Assembly (NCBI GenBank): GCA_031549415.1
Contig: JAVBPU010000004.1
Span: 280,620 to 344,619, forward strand
Direction of reading: 5' to 3'
Length of the DNA stretch: 64,000 nt
Origin: Limiplasma sp031549415
GTDB lineage: Bacteria > Bacillota > Clostridia > Christensenellales > Aristaeellaceae
The notes under the pieces were generated by a model, which was not told the DNA's origin, ran no database searches, and worked only from the letters and a program-made list of their open reading frames with translations. The translations under genes were made by a program, and so were the position numbers. This document shows positions 49,213 to 58,339 of the stretch, one piece after another (within the stretch, counting starts at the first letter, position 1; each line of letters opens with the position of its first letter).

Positions 49213-50265
49213 TCAGGTACTCTCGCGTTCCTCAAAACCCCATTGCATCACCAGCGGCGTTTGCGGCATGCCCGCAATCATTTTCAGCAGCCTGGCCACG
49301 GCTTCCTCGCCCAGCAGCTTCTTGGGGTGGTCCAGCGAGGTAATGCCCACCGCCGCCAAACTGGCCAGCGTACTGTTGTCAAAACTGATGATGGCCATGT
49401 CCCCCGGGACGGTATAGCCCGAAGCCAGCAGCAGGTTCAGCAGCGGCACCGCCACCTCGTCATTGTAGCAGACCACCGCGGTACAGCCGCGCACAGTGTC
49501 CAGCCCGTGCTGCTCCACAGTTTCCTGGCGAAGGCGGGTGGTAAACCACAGCACATCGTCCTTCTCCACGCTGAGGCCATGCTCAATCAGCGCGCTCACA
49601 TAGCCTGCGTACCGCTCCGGGCCCTGCCTGTCGTCGCTTTTGAAGATCCCCGCGATGCGCTGGTGCCCCCTGCGAATCAGGTGGGCCGTGGCATCATGCC
49701 CTCCCTGCCGGTCGTCCACCGTCACCGACACGCACCCGGTCAACTCCCGGTAGTGGCCGTTGAAAAACACCACCGGGATACCACACTGCTCAAAACGCCT
49801 GTACAGGTCAATGTTGGGGTTGGGCAGCATGCTCTGCGTGCTCTCAACCAAAATCCCGGCAATGGACTGGTGCAGCAATCCTTCCAGGATACGCCGCTCA
49901 TAATCCACACGGTTGTTGGTGGCCAGCAACATAGCGGAATAACCCTGGGCGCTGAGCGCCCGCTGCATGCCCTCCAGGATATTCGGAAAGATGTATTCGC
50001 TGATATAGGTGCTGACAATGGCCACCGTTTTTGGTTGCTGGCGCTGGAATTGCTCCGCCTTGACGTAGGTGCCGCTGCCGCGCACGCGCTGGAGCAAGCC
50101 TTCGGCCACCAAAATGCCAATGGCTTGCCGAACGGTCTGTCGGCTGTAACCGTACATCCCCACCAGTTCGTTTTCGCTGGGCAGCTTATCCCCGGAGGCA
50201 TATTTCCCATTGTGGATCGCGGCGCGCAGCGTATCAGCCAGAATGGTATATTTCAGCTTTTCCAT
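49213..50265 (-). CDS. araR: arabinose-operon regulator AraR (GntR HTH + LacI-type ligand domain), 350 aa
   Basis: ATG at 50265. The N-terminal GntR winged helix ('GDKLPSENELVGMYGYSRQTVRQAIGILVAEGLLQRVRGSGTYV' in segments) is joined to a LacI/periplasmic-binding-type domain ('KTVAIVSTYISEYIFPNILEGMQRAL', 'DMAIISFDNSTLASLAAVGITSLDHPK'). This chimeric layout is specific to AraR. It should repress arabinose genes until L-arabinose binds. It lies between the transporter and araA. Candidate boxes are upstream of the chvE-like gene. Confidence 0.94.
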   Translation of the reverse strand: MEKLKYTILADTLRAAIHNGKYASGDKLPSENELVGMYGYSRQTVRQAIGILVAEGLLQRVRGSGTYVKAEQFQRQQPKTVAIVSTYISEYIFPNILEGMQRALSAQGYSAMLLATNNRVDYERRILEGLLHQSIAGILVESTQSMLPNPNIDLYRRFEQCGIPVVFFNGHYRELTGCVSVTVDDRQGGHDATAHLIRRGHQRIAGIFKSDDRQGPERYAGYVSALIEHGLSVEKDDVLWFTTRLRQETVEQHGLDTVRGCTAVVCYNDEVAVPLLNLLLASGYTVPGDMAIISFDNSTLASLAAVGITSLDHPKKLLGEEAVARLLKMIAGMPQTPLVMQWGFEEREST

Positions 50266-50295
50266 GCCCCGTGTGTCCCTTTCACTGTCGGCGGC

Positions 50296-51501
50296 TTACT
50301 TCTTCTTCTTACTGAGCACGTCAAAGGCGACCGCCATCAGCAGCACGAGGCCCTTAATGGCCTGTTGCCAGTCGATGGAAATGCCCATGATGGACATACC
50401 GTTGTTGAGCACGCCCATGATCAGGCCGCCCACGATGCAGCCCAGCACCGTGCCGATGCCGCCGCTGGCGGACGCGCCGCCGATGTAGCAGCTGGCGATG
50501 GCGTCCAGCTCAAAGTTGACGCCGGCCTTGGGGGTGGCCGCGTTCAGGCGGCCCGCAAAGACGATGCCCGCGATGGCCGCCAGCACACCCATGTTCACAT
50601 ACACCCAGAAGAAAACCCGTTTGGTCTTGATGCCCGACAGGCGCGCCGCTTTTTCGTTGCCGCCAAAGGCATAGATATGGCGGCCCGCCGTGGTGCGCCG
50701 CGTCACAAAGCTGTACACCATAATCAGCACGCCCAGCAGCACCAGCACCGACGGGATCCCCTTGTAGTCGTTCAGCCAGAAGGTGAACAGATTGATGACC
50801 ACGCACATCAACACCATCTGCAACGCAAACAACAGCACCGGCGGCACGTCAAAGCCATACTTACGCTTCTGGGCGCGCTTGTTCAACTCGCCCACCACGT
50901 ACACAATGCTCAGCAGCAGGCCCACAACGATGCATAACAAGTTCAACGGCTTGCCAAAGGGCGCAAAAGGACCGGTGAGGTTGCTGATAAAGTCCGGAAC
51001 AAAGCCCGAGGAGAGGTTTGTGTACATGTCCGGGAAAGGCGCCTTGGTCTGCCCCTTCAAAATGACCATGGTGAGCCCACGGAAAATGAGCTGCCCCGCC
51101 AGGGTGACGATGAAAGCCGGAATTTTGATGTAAGAAATCCAATAGCCCTGCCAAGCGCCGATGCCCGCGCCAATCAGCAGCGACATCGCAATCACCAGCA
51201 GCGGCGGCAGCTTCCAGTCGATGACGAATACCGCGCTGGTGGCGCCCACAAAGGCAGCGATGGAACCCACCGACAAGTCGATGTTGCCGGTTAAGATGCA
51301 CAGCAGCATGCCAATAGCCAGCACCAGCACATAGCTGTTTTGCATCACCAGGTTGGCTACGTTCAGGGGCTTTAGGAGCACGCCATTGGTCATAATCTGA
51401 AACAGGACCATGATCGCGACCAGGGCAATGACCATGCCGTATTGGCGGCTGTTGATGGAGAAGCGGCGCTTGGGCGCCTGGGTGGTAGTGGTGGTCTGCA
51501 T
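50296..51501 (-). CDS. gguB: monosaccharide ABC transporter permease (GguB/MmsB type), 401 aa
   Basis: ATG at 51501, 4 nt after the ATPase stop. About ten or more hydrophobic helices; 'GNIDLSVGSIAAFVGATSAVF' and 'LNAATPKAGVNFELDAIASCYIGGASASGGIGTVLG' are typical of sugar permeases of the XylH/GguB class. The length above 390 aa fits this class rather than RbsC. It forms the channel with the neighbouring ATPase and the ChvE-like receptor. Confidence 0.93.
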   Translation of the reverse strand: MQTTTTTQAPKRRFSINSRQYGMVIALVAIMVLFQIMTNGVLLKPLNVANLVMQNSYVLVLAIGMLLCILTGNIDLSVGSIAAFVGATSAVFVIDWKLPPLLVIAMSLLIGAGIGAWQGYWISYIKIPAFIVTLAGQLIFRGLTMVILKGQTKAPFPDMYTNLSSGFVPDFISNLTGPFAPFGKPLNLLCIVVGLLLSIVYVVGELNKRAQKRKYGFDVPPVLLFALQMVLMCVVINLFTFWLNDYKGIPSVLVLLGVLIMVYSFVTRRTTAGRHIYAFGGNEKAARLSGIKTKRVFFWVYVNMGVLAAIAGIVFAGRLNAATPKAGVNFELDAIASCYIGGASASGGIGTVLGCIVGGLIMGVLNNGMSIMGISIDWQQAIKGLVLLMAVAFDVLSKKKK

Positions 51502-51505
51502 GGTG

Positions 51506-53038
51506 TTAGCCCTCCCTGTCGCTTTGCATGATGCACCGCATGACGCTCTCTTGCGATGCTTCGGTTTTGTCCAATTCGCCCACGATCCGGCCCGCGTTCA
51601 TCACATAGACCCGGTCGCTCATCCCCAGCACCTCGGGCAGCTCGCTGGAAATAATGATCACTGCCTTGCCCGCGGCGGCCAGCTGGTTGATGATGGTGTA
51701 AATCTCGTACTTAGCCCCCACGTCAATGCCGCGGGTGGGTTCGTCCAAAATCAGCACATCCGGATCGGCGAAAATCCAACGGCTGAGGCAGACCTTCTGC
51801 TGGTTGCCGCCGGAGAGGTTGCCCGTCATCTGAAAGACCGACGGCGTCTTGATATTCAGCTTGTCGCGGTATTCCTCCGCCACCCGGATCTCACGGTTTT
51901 CATCAATGACCGCTCGACGGCTCAGCTTGTCAAGGCTGGCCATGGAAATGTTCTCCCGCACGTCGTTGATCAGAATCAGCCCGGCGCTCTTGCGGTCCTC
52001 GGTCAGGTAGGCGATGCCGTGCTCAATAGCGTCGGAAATGCTGCGCAGATGCAGCGTCTGGCCGTCCTTGACCATGGTGCCGGTAATCTTCTTGCCAAAG
52101 GCCCGGCCAAAGAGGCTCATGGCCAGCTCGGTGCGGCCCGCGCCCATCAGGCCCGCAATGCCCACCACCTCGCCCCGGCGCACATGAAGGTTGATGCTTT
52201 TCAGCACCTGTTTGTCCTCGTCCACCGGGTCAAAGGCCGACCAATTTTCCACGGAAAAATAAACATCGCCAATCTCCGACTCCCGGCGGGGCCAGCGGTC
52301 CGTAATCTCGCGGCCCACCATGCCCTTAATGATCCGGTCCTGGCTGATGTCCGCCACTTGATCCAGGGTTTCAATGGTGGCTCCGTCCCGCAGAATGGTG
52401 ATGCGGTCGGCCACCTGCTCCACCTCGTTCAGTTTGTGGCTGATGATGATGGAAGGCACGCCGCGCCGTTTCAGGTCCATAATAATGTCCAATAAATGGG
52501 CGGATTCCGCTTCGTTGAGGGCGGCGGTGGGCTCATCCAGAATCAGCAGCTTCACATCCTTAGCCAGCGCCTTGGCGATCTCCACCAGTTGCTGCTTGCC
52601 CACGCCAATGTCCTTGATCAGCGTGTCCGGGTTTTCCGACAGACCCACCCGCTCCAAATAGGTCCCGGCCCGCTTGCGGATTTCCTGCCAGTTGATCACG
52701 CCCAGCTTGGCATGCTCGTTGCCCAGAAACATGTTTTCCGCAATGCTCAAATAGGGCACCAGCGCCAGCTCCTGGTGGATGATGGCGATGCCCTTGCGCT
52801 CGCTGTCCTTGATGTCCTTGAAGGCGCAAACCTCGCCTTCAAAAACGATGTCGCCGGTATAGGTGCCGTGGGGGTACACGCCGCTCAGCACGTTCATCAG
52901 CGTACTTTTGCCAGCGCCGTTCTCCCCCACCAGCGCGTGGATCTCGTCCGCCCGCACGGTGAAGTTCACGTCGCTCAGTGCCCGTACGCCCGGGAAAAGC
53001 TTTGTGATGTCCCGCATTTCCAGGATAACATTGTCCAT
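51506..53038 (-). CDS. gguA: monosaccharide ABC transporter ATPase (GguA/MmsA type), 510 aa
   Basis: The start preferred is the ATG at 53038 (MDNVILEM); a GTG four codons upstream overlaps the ribosome site. There are two ABC domains. The first has Walker A 'GENGAGKSTLMNVLSG', signature 'IGVGKQQLVEIAKAL' and 'LLILDEPTAAL'. The second has a degenerate 'GLMGAGRTELAMSLFGR' with signature 'LSGGNQQKVCLSRW' and 'VLILDEPTRGIDVG'. This tandem layout is that of sugar importers (xylose, arabinose, galactose). A strong hairpin separates it from the receptor gene. Confidence 0.95.
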   Translation of the reverse strand: MDNVILEMRDITKLFPGVRALSDVNFTVRADEIHALVGENGAGKSTLMNVLSGVYPHGTYTGDIVFEGEVCAFKDIKDSERKGIAIIHQELALVPYLSIAENMFLGNEHAKLGVINWQEIRKRAGTYLERVGLSENPDTLIKDIGVGKQQLVEIAKALAKDVKLLILDEPTAALNEAESAHLLDIIMDLKRRGVPSIIISHKLNEVEQVADRITILRDGATIETLDQVADISQDRIIKGMVGREITDRWPRRESEIGDVYFSVENWSAFDPVDEDKQVLKSINLHVRRGEVVGIAGLMGAGRTELAMSLFGRAFGKKITGTMVKDGQTLHLRSISDAIEHGIAYLTEDRKSAGLILINDVRENISMASLDKLSRRAVIDENREIRVAEEYRDKLNIKTPSVFQMTGNLSGGNQQKVCLSRWIFADPDVLILDEPTRGIDVGAKYEIYTIINQLAAAGKAVIIISSELPEVLGMSDRVYVMNAGRIVGELDKTEASQESVMRCIMQSDREG

Positions 53039-53115
53039 AAACGGTGTCACACTCCTTCAGCACGGCAGGCTGGCCGTGGCCAGTCCGCCAACGATGCCGC
53101 CATGCCACAAGTCAG

Positions 53116-53150
53116 AAAAACGTATGGCGGCGGTAAACCGCCGCCATACG
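53116..53150 (-). terminator. 13-bp perfect stem with T-run between the ChvE-like and ATPase genes
   Basis: On the minus strand CGTATGGCGGCGG-TTTA-CCGCCGCCATACG is followed by TTTTT. It is a full Rho-independent terminator by structure, inside a transporter operon, so downstream genes are expected to be expressed by read-through. Confidence 0.88.
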
Positions 53151-53173
53151 CAAGAGAACTTCGCGAAAGGGTC

Positions 53174-54241
53174 TTAGTTGTCGATCTGGTCCTGGGTGTA
53201 GTAGGCGCTGTCGGTCACCAGCACTTGGATGGCGTTGGTGGCGTCCACGGGCACAGGCGCGCACAGGAAGGAAGGCACGATCTTCACGCCGTTTTCGTAG
53301 GTCTTCTCATCATTGATGGAGGGGGTGCTGCCGGTCAAAACCGCGTCCACCATCTCCACAGCCTTGGCGGCCAAGGTGCGGGTATCCTTGAAGATGGTGC
53401 TGTACTGCTCGCCAGCCAGAATGCTCTTCACAGAGGGCAGTTCTGCGTCCTGGCCGCTGATGATGGGGAAGGGCATGTCGGCCGCGCCGTAGCCCACGTT
53501 CTTCACGGAAGCCAGCACGCCGATGGAAATGCCGTCATAGGGAGAGAGGATCGCGTCCACGCGGGCATCTGCATAGTTAGCGGTGATGATGTTGTCCATG
53601 CGGGTCTGGGCGGTAGCGCCGTCCCAGCGCAGGGTGGCCACCTGGTCAAAGGCGGTCTGGCCGGACTTGACCACCAGCTTGCCGGAGTCGATGTAGGGCT
53701 GCAGAACGCTCATAGCGCCGTTGAAGAAGAAGCCGGCGTTGTTGTCGTCCGGGGAACCGGCAAACAGCTCAATGTTGAAGGGGCCAGCGGCATCGGGCAA
53801 GCCCAGCGCGTCGGTGATGGTGGTGGCCTGTTGCACGCCCACCAGGAAGTTGTCAAAGGTGGCGTAGTAGCTGACGGCATCGGTGTTGCGGATCAGGCGG
53901 TCATACGCGATGACCGGAACGCCAGCTTCCTTGGCCTTGGCCAGAACAGCGGTCAAAGACTCGCCATCGATGGAGGCGATGACCAGGCAATTGACGCCCT
54001 TGGTGATCATGTTCTCAATCTGAGAGACCTGATTCTCCACGATATCTTCCGCGTATTGCAGGTCAACGGTGTAGCCCTTGGCTTCCAGTTGTTCCTTCAT
54101 GTTCGCGCCGTCCGCGATCCAGCGGGCAGAGGACTGCGTGGGCATGCACACGCCTACAAACTTGCCTTCCGTGGCTTGCGCGATGGACGCAACGCCCAGC
54201 ATCAGCACCAGGGCCAGAACGAGAGCCAGTGTCTTCTTCAT
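53174..54241 (-). CDS. chvE: ChvE-type multiple-sugar-binding protein, 355 aa
   Basis: The start is the ATG at 54241 (MKKTLALVLAL), 8 nt after AAGGAG. The signal peptide ends at SIAQA-TE with no lipobox Cys. The mature protein is a type I sugar-binding protein: 'FVGVCMPTQSSARWIADG', 'GVNCLVIASIDGESLTAVL', 'VPVIAYDRLIRNTDAV', 'IELFAGSPDDNNAGFFFNGAM', 'PIISGQDAELPSVKSILAGEQYSTIFKD'. These match ChvE and related arabinose/xylose/galactose receptors. It is the first gene of the transporter-araR-araA run and has a strong promoter. Confidence 0.95.
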   Translation of the reverse strand: MKKTLALVLALVLMLGVASIAQATEGKFVGVCMPTQSSARWIADGANMKEQLEAKGYTVDLQYAEDIVENQVSQIENMITKGVNCLVIASIDGESLTAVLAKAKEAGVPVIAYDRLIRNTDAVSYYATFDNFLVGVQQATTITDALGLPDAAGPFNIELFAGSPDDNNAGFFFNGAMSVLQPYIDSGKLVVKSGQTAFDQVATLRWDGATAQTRMDNIITANYADARVDAILSPYDGISIGVLASVKNVGYGAADMPFPIISGQDAELPSVKSILAGEQYSTIFKDTRTLAAKAVEMVDAVLTGSTPSINDEKTYENGVKIVPSFLCAPVPVDATNAIQVLVTDSAYYTQDQIDN

Positions 54242-54328
54242 GTTGTCCACTCCTTATTCGATGAGCATATTCAAGCACAGAAAACCAGGCCGCTCTTCAC
54301 GGCCTTCGTTCTCTCTCTTGTTGGCATG

Positions 54329-54358
54329 ATCATATCATGTTGTCCTACAACTTGTCAA
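54329..54358 (-). promoter_or_regulatory. sigma-A promoter of the chvE-araA operon with internal dyad
   Basis: Read leftward: TTGACA, 18 bp, TATGAT. The spacer contains GTTGT-AGG-ACAAC (54339-54351), a GntR/LacI-size dyad that would put a repressor directly on the promoter. Confidence 0.75.
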
Positions 54359-54493
54359 CCGGTTCTGTCACTTTTCTACCCAACATACGGGAAACAGGGC
54401 AAATTTCGCAGCATCTGCGCCATGTTTCCAGTCCATTTTCTGTGCAGAATCACTTTTTGTTCCTGCCGAAACATGGGAAGGGCACCCTGTTTG

Positions 54494-54509
54494 TTTCGTG
54501 CGTACAAAT
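54494..54509. promoter_or_regulatory. AraR-box candidate 1
   Basis: On the minus strand ATTTGTACGCACGAAA matches the Bacillus AraR consensus ATTTGTACGTACAAAT at 13 of 16 positions. Confidence 0.5.
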
Positions 54510-54518
54510 GAAATACAA

Positions 54519-54534
54519 CTTGTGTATACGCAAG
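54519..54534. promoter_or_regulatory. second palindrome next to AraR-box candidate
   Basis: CTTGTGTATACGCAAG is a 16-bp dyad with one mismatched pair. It lies 25 nt (start to start) from the AraR-like box, so the two could be bound together. Confidence 0.4.
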
Positions 54535-54542
54535 CGTACAGC

Positions 54543-55640
54543 TTAATTTTTCTTCCTGGCTCCCAGCCGTTGGATCACGGGCCTCCACAGGCTGCCCTTC
54601 CCGCGGCGGGCCAGCACAATGCTTTGCAGCAGAATGAAGAAACACAGCATGGCGCCGGTGGTAATGCTCTGCCACCAAGGCTCCCGAAGCCCGGAAGCCA
54701 CCACGATGGACTTGATGGTGGTCAGCGTCAGCACGCCAAAAAGGGTACCCATCACGTTGCCCACGCCGCCGGTGAGCAAAGTACCGCCGATGATGGAAGA
54801 GGCAATGGCGTTCATCTCCGCCCCGGCCGCGTTGGTGGCGTTGCCCGCCCCGGTATGCATCAGGAACACAAACCCGCCGATGCCTGCCAGCAAGCCGCAC
54901 AGCACATGGGATGCAAACCGGGTGCGCCGCACGTTGATGCCCAGCATCAAGGCGCTTTGCTGACTTCCGCCCACGGCATAGAAGCCGCGCCCCAGCCGGG
55001 TTTTTTTCAGCAGCAGGAACACCGCCGCCACCACCGCCAGCGCAATCACCACGCCAATTTCAATCCTGGCGGGAATCAAGCCGCCGTTTTTGGCCGTGTA
55101 CCCCAGCCAGGGAATTTCAATGCGCGCGTCCTTCAGCGCCAGGAATCCCACGTTTTGCGCCGTCTGGGGCTCCAGGCTCACAATGGTGGTCATCCCCCGG
55201 GCAAAAAACATGCCCGCCAGCGTCACAATAAAGGGTTGAATCCCCAAATAAGAGACCATATACCCCTGCACCACGCCAAAGGCCAGCCCAATGCCCAGCG
55301 ACAAAGCAAGCGCCGTCCACACAGTCCCACCCTGGAAATCCAGGTGAACCACGCAGGCCATCACCACCAGCGCAGTGATGCCGCCCACGGAAATGTCGAT
55401 GCCGCCGGTGATCATCACAATCGTCAGCCCGCAGGCCACAATGATCAAAGAGGCGTTGTTGTTGAACATGTCAAAGAGCTGCTGGGGCCGCAGGAACCCT
55501 CCGCCCCAAATGAGCATGGCCAGCAGGTAGCTGCCAAAGAAGATACAGACCGTGATGGTTAAGAGCAGTTGGGTATCGGTGAGCGGTTCTTTTCGCTTGC
55601 GCGGATGGACGGTGTTTGCCGCAATCTCCTGGGTTTTCAT
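54543..55640 (-). CDS. yjfF: sugar ABC permease, YjfF type, 365 aa
   Basis: The start is the ATG at 55640 (MKTQEIAANT), after GGAGGTGGGAACCCT and overlapping the ytfT stop. About nine or ten membrane helices; 'MITGGIDISVGGITALVVM', 'GFYAVGGSQQSALMLGINVRRTR' and 'IIGGTLLTGGVGNVMGTLFG' are hallmarks of the RbsC/YjfF permease family. With YtfT it forms a heterodimeric channel. Confidence 0.93.
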   Translation of the reverse strand: MKTQEIAANTVHPRKRKEPLTDTQLLLTITVCIFFGSYLLAMLIWGGGFLRPQQLFDMFNNNASLIIVACGLTIVMITGGIDISVGGITALVVMACVVHLDFQGGTVWTALALSLGIGLAFGVVQGYMVSYLGIQPFIVTLAGMFFARGMTTIVSLEPQTAQNVGFLALKDARIEIPWLGYTAKNGGLIPARIEIGVVIALAVVAAVFLLLKKTRLGRGFYAVGGSQQSALMLGINVRRTRFASHVLCGLLAGIGGFVFLMHTGAGNATNAAGAEMNAIASSIIGGTLLTGGVGNVMGTLFGVLTLTTIKSIVVASGLREPWWQSITTGAMLCFFILLQSIVLARRGKGSLWRPVIQRLGARKKN

Positions 55641-56722
55641 AGGGTTCCCACCTCCGAAATGGCGGTTGCTTTCTTGCGCCCATACTTGGCCCAAAAGCGG
55701 CCGACAGCCTCCTTCACCAACGGCGAGCCAATCACCACAATGAGGATGATCACCGCCGCCTTGTAGGCTTTGATGGCAGTGGAGGGCACCTTCATGGCGT
55801 ACAGCGTGGTGGTGAGGGTCTGGATGGCATAAGCGCCCAGCACCGAGCCGGACATCTTGAACTTTCCGCCGCTGAGCGCGTTGCCGCCGATGGCCACGGC
55901 CAAAATCGCGTCCATCTCAATTTCAATCAAAATGGTTTCATGGTTGATCAGCCCCAGCCTGCTGACGCTGACGCATCCGGCCACCGCCACGCAAAGCCCC
56001 AGGATCACGAAGGTCAGAAGCTTGATCCCGGTGGTGTTGATCCCGTTCAGGCGGGCCGCCCGCTGGTTGATTCCCACCGCCTGGGTGTACAGGCCCAGGT
56101 TGGTAAATTTGAACAAAAGCGCAAAAATGATTCCGCAAAGGATCACGATGAACACAGGCGTTGGCAAGGGCACCCCCGGAATAAACCCCCCTATGGCCTT
56201 GATCAGCGGGCTGGATACGGTGGGGGTGGCCCCGCCGTTGATCCAATAAGCCACGGAGCGGCCCGCGGTATACAAAATCAGCGTGGCAATCATGGGCTGG
56301 ATATTGAACACCGCCACCAACGTGCCATTGAACGCGCCAAACAAAACCGCCGCCAGGCAGCAGGCAAAAAACGCCAGCGCAATGGCGCCCGGCGTGATGG
56401 GGCCGCTGCGCAGCACCTTCACAAAGACGCTGCCCGCAATGGCTGCCGTGGCGCCCACGCTGATGTCCTGGCCCCCTGCGGCCGCCGTCACCAAGGTCAT
56501 GCCCATGGCCAAAATGGCCAGCTCCGAAGCGCCGTTTAAAATGCTGATGATGTTCCCGGAGAAAACGGCGTTTCCTTCGTTGTTGGCGGTGATGCCGACG
56601 GAAAAAAAGCCGGGGTCCCGGATCAGGTTAAAAATCACCAGCAGCATCAAAGCCACCAGTGGAATCAGCAGCTGGGAGGAATCCCCTTTCAGCCTCCCGG
56701 TCCTTTTGGGCATTTGGGTCAT
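55637..56722 (-). CDS. ytfT: sugar ABC permease, YtfT type, 361 aa
   Basis: The start is the ATG at 56722 (MTQMPK), one base after the ytfR stop and 9 nt after a G-run. About nine helices; 'TAAAGGQDISVGATAAIAGSVFV', 'AVGINQRAARLNGINTTGIK' and 'IALAVGGNALSGG'-like 'ILAVAIGGNALSGGKFKMSG' identify the YtfT group of galactofuranose-type importers. It overlaps yjfF by 4 nt. Confidence 0.93.
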   Translation of the reverse strand: MTQMPKRTGRLKGDSSQLLIPLVALMLLVIFNLIRDPGFFSVGITANNEGNAVFSGNIISILNGASELAILAMGMTLVTAAAGGQDISVGATAAIAGSVFVKVLRSGPITPGAIALAFFACCLAAVLFGAFNGTLVAVFNIQPMIATLILYTAGRSVAYWINGGATPTVSSPLIKAIGGFIPGVPLPTPVFIVILCGIIFALLFKFTNLGLYTQAVGINQRAARLNGINTTGIKLLTFVILGLCVAVAGCVSVSRLGLINHETILIEIEMDAILAVAIGGNALSGGKFKMSGSVLGAYAIQTLTTTLYAMKVPSTAIKAYKAAVIILIVVIGSPLVKEAVGRFWAKYGRKKATAISEVGTL

Positions 56723-56723
56723 G

Positions 56724-58232
56724 TCAGTCCACCCCCCCTGCAATCGTGCGCATCACATGGTCCTGCGTAATCTCGCCGCCCCGCAGCTCCCCCACAATCT
56801 TCCGGTCCCGCATCACAATCAGCCGGGAGCAGGTACGCAGCATTTCCTCAATTTCCGAGGAGATAAACGTAATGCTAACCCCTTCCTGGGCCAGTTTCAG
56901 TACCAGCTTTTGAATTTCCACCTTGGTGCCCACATCAATGCCCCGGGTGGGTTCATCCAGAATCAGATACTGGGGATGGGTCAGCAGCCAACGGGCCAGA
57001 ATCACCTTCTGCTGGTTCCCGCCGGACAGGGACTTGATGGGCGTATCCGCCGAAGCGGTTTTAATGCCCAGCAGCGCGATGTATTCGCTGGCAAAGGCCT
57101 CGGCTTCAGCCCTGGAAAAGGGTCTGAAAAACCCCTTCATCACCTGTAGCGCCAAAATAATGTTTTCCCGTACCGACAAATCCGCGATGATTCCGTCCCG
57201 CTTGCGGTCCTCGGGCAAATAGCCGATGCCGTGCCGCATGGCCTGAATGGGTTTCGTGATCCTGGCCGCCTTGCCCTCCACCGCCACCCGGCCCGAAGCG
57301 CCCTGGTCCGCGCCAAAAATCGAGCGGACGCACTCGCTGCGGCCCGAGCCCAGCAGTCCGATAAACCCGTTGACCTCTCCCTTGCCAATCTGGAAGTCAA
57401 AGGGATGCGCGCACGCCTGGCTGCAAAGCCCCTGGGCTTCGTACACAGGCATGCCTTGATCCTCTTCCAGCAATTCTTTCTTTTGCATGCCGGACAGATC
57501 GTCCAGCTCCTTGCCCATCATTTTGGAAACCAGTTCCACCTGGGGCAGACTTTCGATTTCATACTCCCCCACCAGCTCACCGTTACGCAGCACCGTAATT
57601 CTGTCGCACACCTCATAGACCTGCTCCAGAAAATGCGTCACAAACACAATGCCCACGCCCCGCGCCTTCAAATCGCGCATCAGCGTGAACAACATCCCTA
57701 CTTCCTTCTCGTCCAGAGAGGAGGTGGGTTCGTCCAAAATCAGGGCCTTGCATTCCATGTCCACGGCCCGGGCAATGGCCACCATTTGCTGCACGGCCAG
57801 GGAACAGCTGGCCAGCTGCTGCTTGGGCCTGGCGGGAATCCCCAGATTGCCCAGGATCTCCTCCGCCCGCCGTTCCATGGCCTGCCTGTGAACGAAGGGG
57901 CTTTTGCCCCGGCCAATGAAAAGATTCTCTGCCACGGTGAGGTTGGGGCACAGTGATATTTCTTGGTATACCGTGCTGATCCCCAGGCTTTGCGCCTCCT
58001 GGGGTGATTTGACGGTGATCTCCCCCTGGGTCCCGGCAAGACAGACCTGGCCGGAATCCTTCCCGTAAACCCCTGTCAGCACCTTGATGAGGGTGGACTT
58101 CCCCGCCCCGTTTTCCCCCATCAGCGCATGGATTTCTCCCGCGCGGAGCGTAAAATCCACATTGTGGAGCGCCCGCACCCCCGGGAACGCCTTGCAGATC
58201 TTCCGCATGGTTACGACCACTTCGTTTTGCAT
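56724..58232 (-). CDS. ytfR: sugar ABC ATPase, YtfR type, 502 aa
   Basis: The start is the ATG at 58232 (MQNEVVVTM), after AGGGGGGAAAAGG; a longer frame lacks signals. Tandem ABC domains: 'GENGAGKSTLIKVLTG', 'CSLAVQQMVAIARAV', 'ALILDEPTSSLDEKEV', then 'GLLGSGRSECVRSIFG', 'LSGGNQQKVILARWL' and 'YLILDEPTRGIDVG'. It energises the YtfT/YjfF channel. Confidence 0.95.
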   Translation of the reverse strand: MQNEVVVTMRKICKAFPGVRALHNVDFTLRAGEIHALMGENGAGKSTLIKVLTGVYGKDSGQVCLAGTQGEITVKSPQEAQSLGISTVYQEISLCPNLTVAENLFIGRGKSPFVHRQAMERRAEEILGNLGIPARPKQQLASCSLAVQQMVAIARAVDMECKALILDEPTSSLDEKEVGMLFTLMRDLKARGVGIVFVTHFLEQVYEVCDRITVLRNGELVGEYEIESLPQVELVSKMMGKELDDLSGMQKKELLEEDQGMPVYEAQGLCSQACAHPFDFQIGKGEVNGFIGLLGSGRSECVRSIFGADQGASGRVAVEGKAARITKPIQAMRHGIGYLPEDRKRDGIIADLSVRENIILALQVMKGFFRPFSRAEAEAFASEYIALLGIKTASADTPIKSLSGGNQQKVILARWLLTHPQYLILDEPTRGIDVGTKVEIQKLVLKLAQEGVSITFISSEIEEMLRTCSRLIVMRDRKIVGELRGGEITQDHVMRTIAGGVD

Positions 58233-58262
58233 CCGCCTTTTCCCCCCTTGGCCTATCCAAAG

Positions 58263-58308
58263 GCGCGGTGTGGAGCCGCGGAAATTCTCCACATCCTCCA
58301 CACCGCGC
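58263..58308 (-). repeat. 13-bp perfect stem-loop between ytfQ and ytfR
   Basis: GCGCGGTGTGGAG pairs with CTCCACACCGCGC around a 20-nt loop. There is no strong T-run, so it is more likely an mRNA-stabilising or processing stem than a full terminator. It sits 31 nt after the ytfQ stop. Confidence 0.8.
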
Positions 58309-58339
58309 AATCTGATTCTGTTCCTTGGCCTTCTAGGGA

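Larger units (their letters stand above)
54242..54542. other. regulatory gap upstream of the chvE-like gene
   Basis: 301 nt without a gene. It contains the chvE promoter with an operator-like dyad, plus two AraR-like palindromes close to the yjfF stop. The central part (about 54380-54480) shows nothing I can name. Confidence 0.6.
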
